DNA of 64,000 nt, from contig JAIXMG010000025.1 in the NCBI GenBank assembly GCA_025201345.1, forward strand, positions 493,361 through 557,360. Reading direction: 5' to 3'. Shown here one piece after another: positions 63,711-64,000 of the stretch; positions within the stretch are counted from its first letter, which is position 1; every line of letters starts with the position of its first letter. Under the pieces are notes generated by a model that saw nothing but the letters and a program-made list of their open reading frames with translations, was not told where the DNA came from and ran no database searches. A program made the position numbers and the translations under genes. This stretch comes from Thamnidium elegans (lineage: Eukaryota; Mucoromycota; Mucoromycetes; Mucorales; Mucoraceae).

Positions 63711-63841
63711 AAAAAAAAAAAAAGGAGCACAGAGCAACTGCTAAAAAAAAAAAAAAAAAAAAAAGAGTACATTTTTTTCAGTACACGTGATGCAAACATC
63801 CCTTAACAATCACGCGCTACGCTGACGTTGGTGGGGGAGCA

Positions 63842-64000
63842 TGTGGTAAAATCACACATAAAATAAAATATATAATAATCGATGAACCATCGATTATAAA
63901 GCATAACAAACCTTAGGTATCAAAATGAACCTTATATATAAAAAAAGCGCAGGATCTAGAAATCAAGATCCTCAGGCTATAAAAATCACTAGATCAAATC
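63842..64000 (+). repeat. Partial 3' LTR of copy 3
   Basis: TGTGGTAAAATCAC onward, cut by the window end. It carries GCGCAGGATCTAGAAATC, as the E1 5' LTR does, rather than the GCACAGG...AAACC form of the E1 3' LTR and of copy 2. Confidence 0.85.

Larger units (their letters stand above)
61969..64000 (+). mobile_element. E1-family copy 3, 5'-truncated and running off the window
   Basis: Begins within RNase H, matching E1 from 46001 (CTCGGTTACTTATATAAAGG), and continues through integrase, A-tracts and into a 3' LTR from 63842. It lacks the solo LTR found in E1. One extra A in the run at about 62142-62149 shifts the frame before the integrase. Confidence 0.9.

Noticed and set aside
1..64000. 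CRISPR arrays or bacterial defence islands
   Set aside because: No regularly spaced short repeats; the intron-rich genes and retrotransposons are eukaryotic.

Overview
The window reads as nuclear DNA of a filamentous fungus of the Mucoromycota, most likely a member of the Mucorales. It is very AT-rich, packed with A/T homopolymer runs, and its genes have many short introns (about 50-80 bp, GTAAGT-like donors, occasional exons of 8 and 17 nt). The gene content is fungal: EDC3, a Chk2/Rad53-type FHA kinase, a G-protein beta subunit, an Rrm4-like RRM/MLLE protein, a Bqt4-like nuclear-envelope protein, an SLC41/MgtE-type transporter and a BCKDK/PDK-type kinase. No bacterial operons, tRNAs, rRNAs or CRISPR arrays were seen.

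Positions 1-38.6 kb are an ordinary gene-dense arm. In order: EDC3 (5' part only), a bHLH transcription factor, an FHA checkpoint kinase with 14 exons, then a compact cluster at 5.98-12.8 kb. This cluster holds four small low-complexity proteins that end in the same ~26-residue tail (RLDLNL...LKA...GDVTL.LL), a fifth with a divergent version of that tail, and a large DUF3659-repeat/DUF6987-like (LEA-like) protein. It is the best candidate here for an undescribed system: complementary acidic and basic disordered arms joined to a common C-terminal module. After it come a claudin/SUR7-like four-TM protein, a tail-anchored acyl-CoA-binding protein, an unknown disordered protein, G-beta, the Rrm4-like protein, a membrane-anchored class 3 lipase, an unknown multi-exon gene, 3 kb of decayed sequence, the Bqt4-like protein, the SLC41 transporter, the BCKDK-like kinase and two tandem GDSL phospholipase genes.

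Positions 39.5-64 kb are a nested transposon block. A complete Ty3/Gypsy chromovirus (E1, 40118-48666, target-site duplication CATTT) carries three later insertions: a small MITE in its 5' LTR, a two-ORF Merlin (IS1016-like) DNA transposon in gag, and a solo LTR of another family in pol. Next are a degenerate transposon fragment, a truncated second E1-family copy (LTR plus the start of gag), and a second chromovirus (E2, 51124-57238) with a nearly intact 1853-residue gag-pol frame. E2 cuts off a CACTA-type Tnp2-like transposase gene. After a possible accessory gene and a palindrome-rich foldback tract, a 5'-truncated third E1-family copy runs off the window end.

Both chromoviruses show a short stretch inside the LTR that can pair with the sequence just after the LTR. 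The pairing is kept although the sequences differ, which suggests Tf1-like self-priming. Multi-exon coordinates below are outer gene bounds; exon joints were read by eye from splice consensus and reading-frame continuity.
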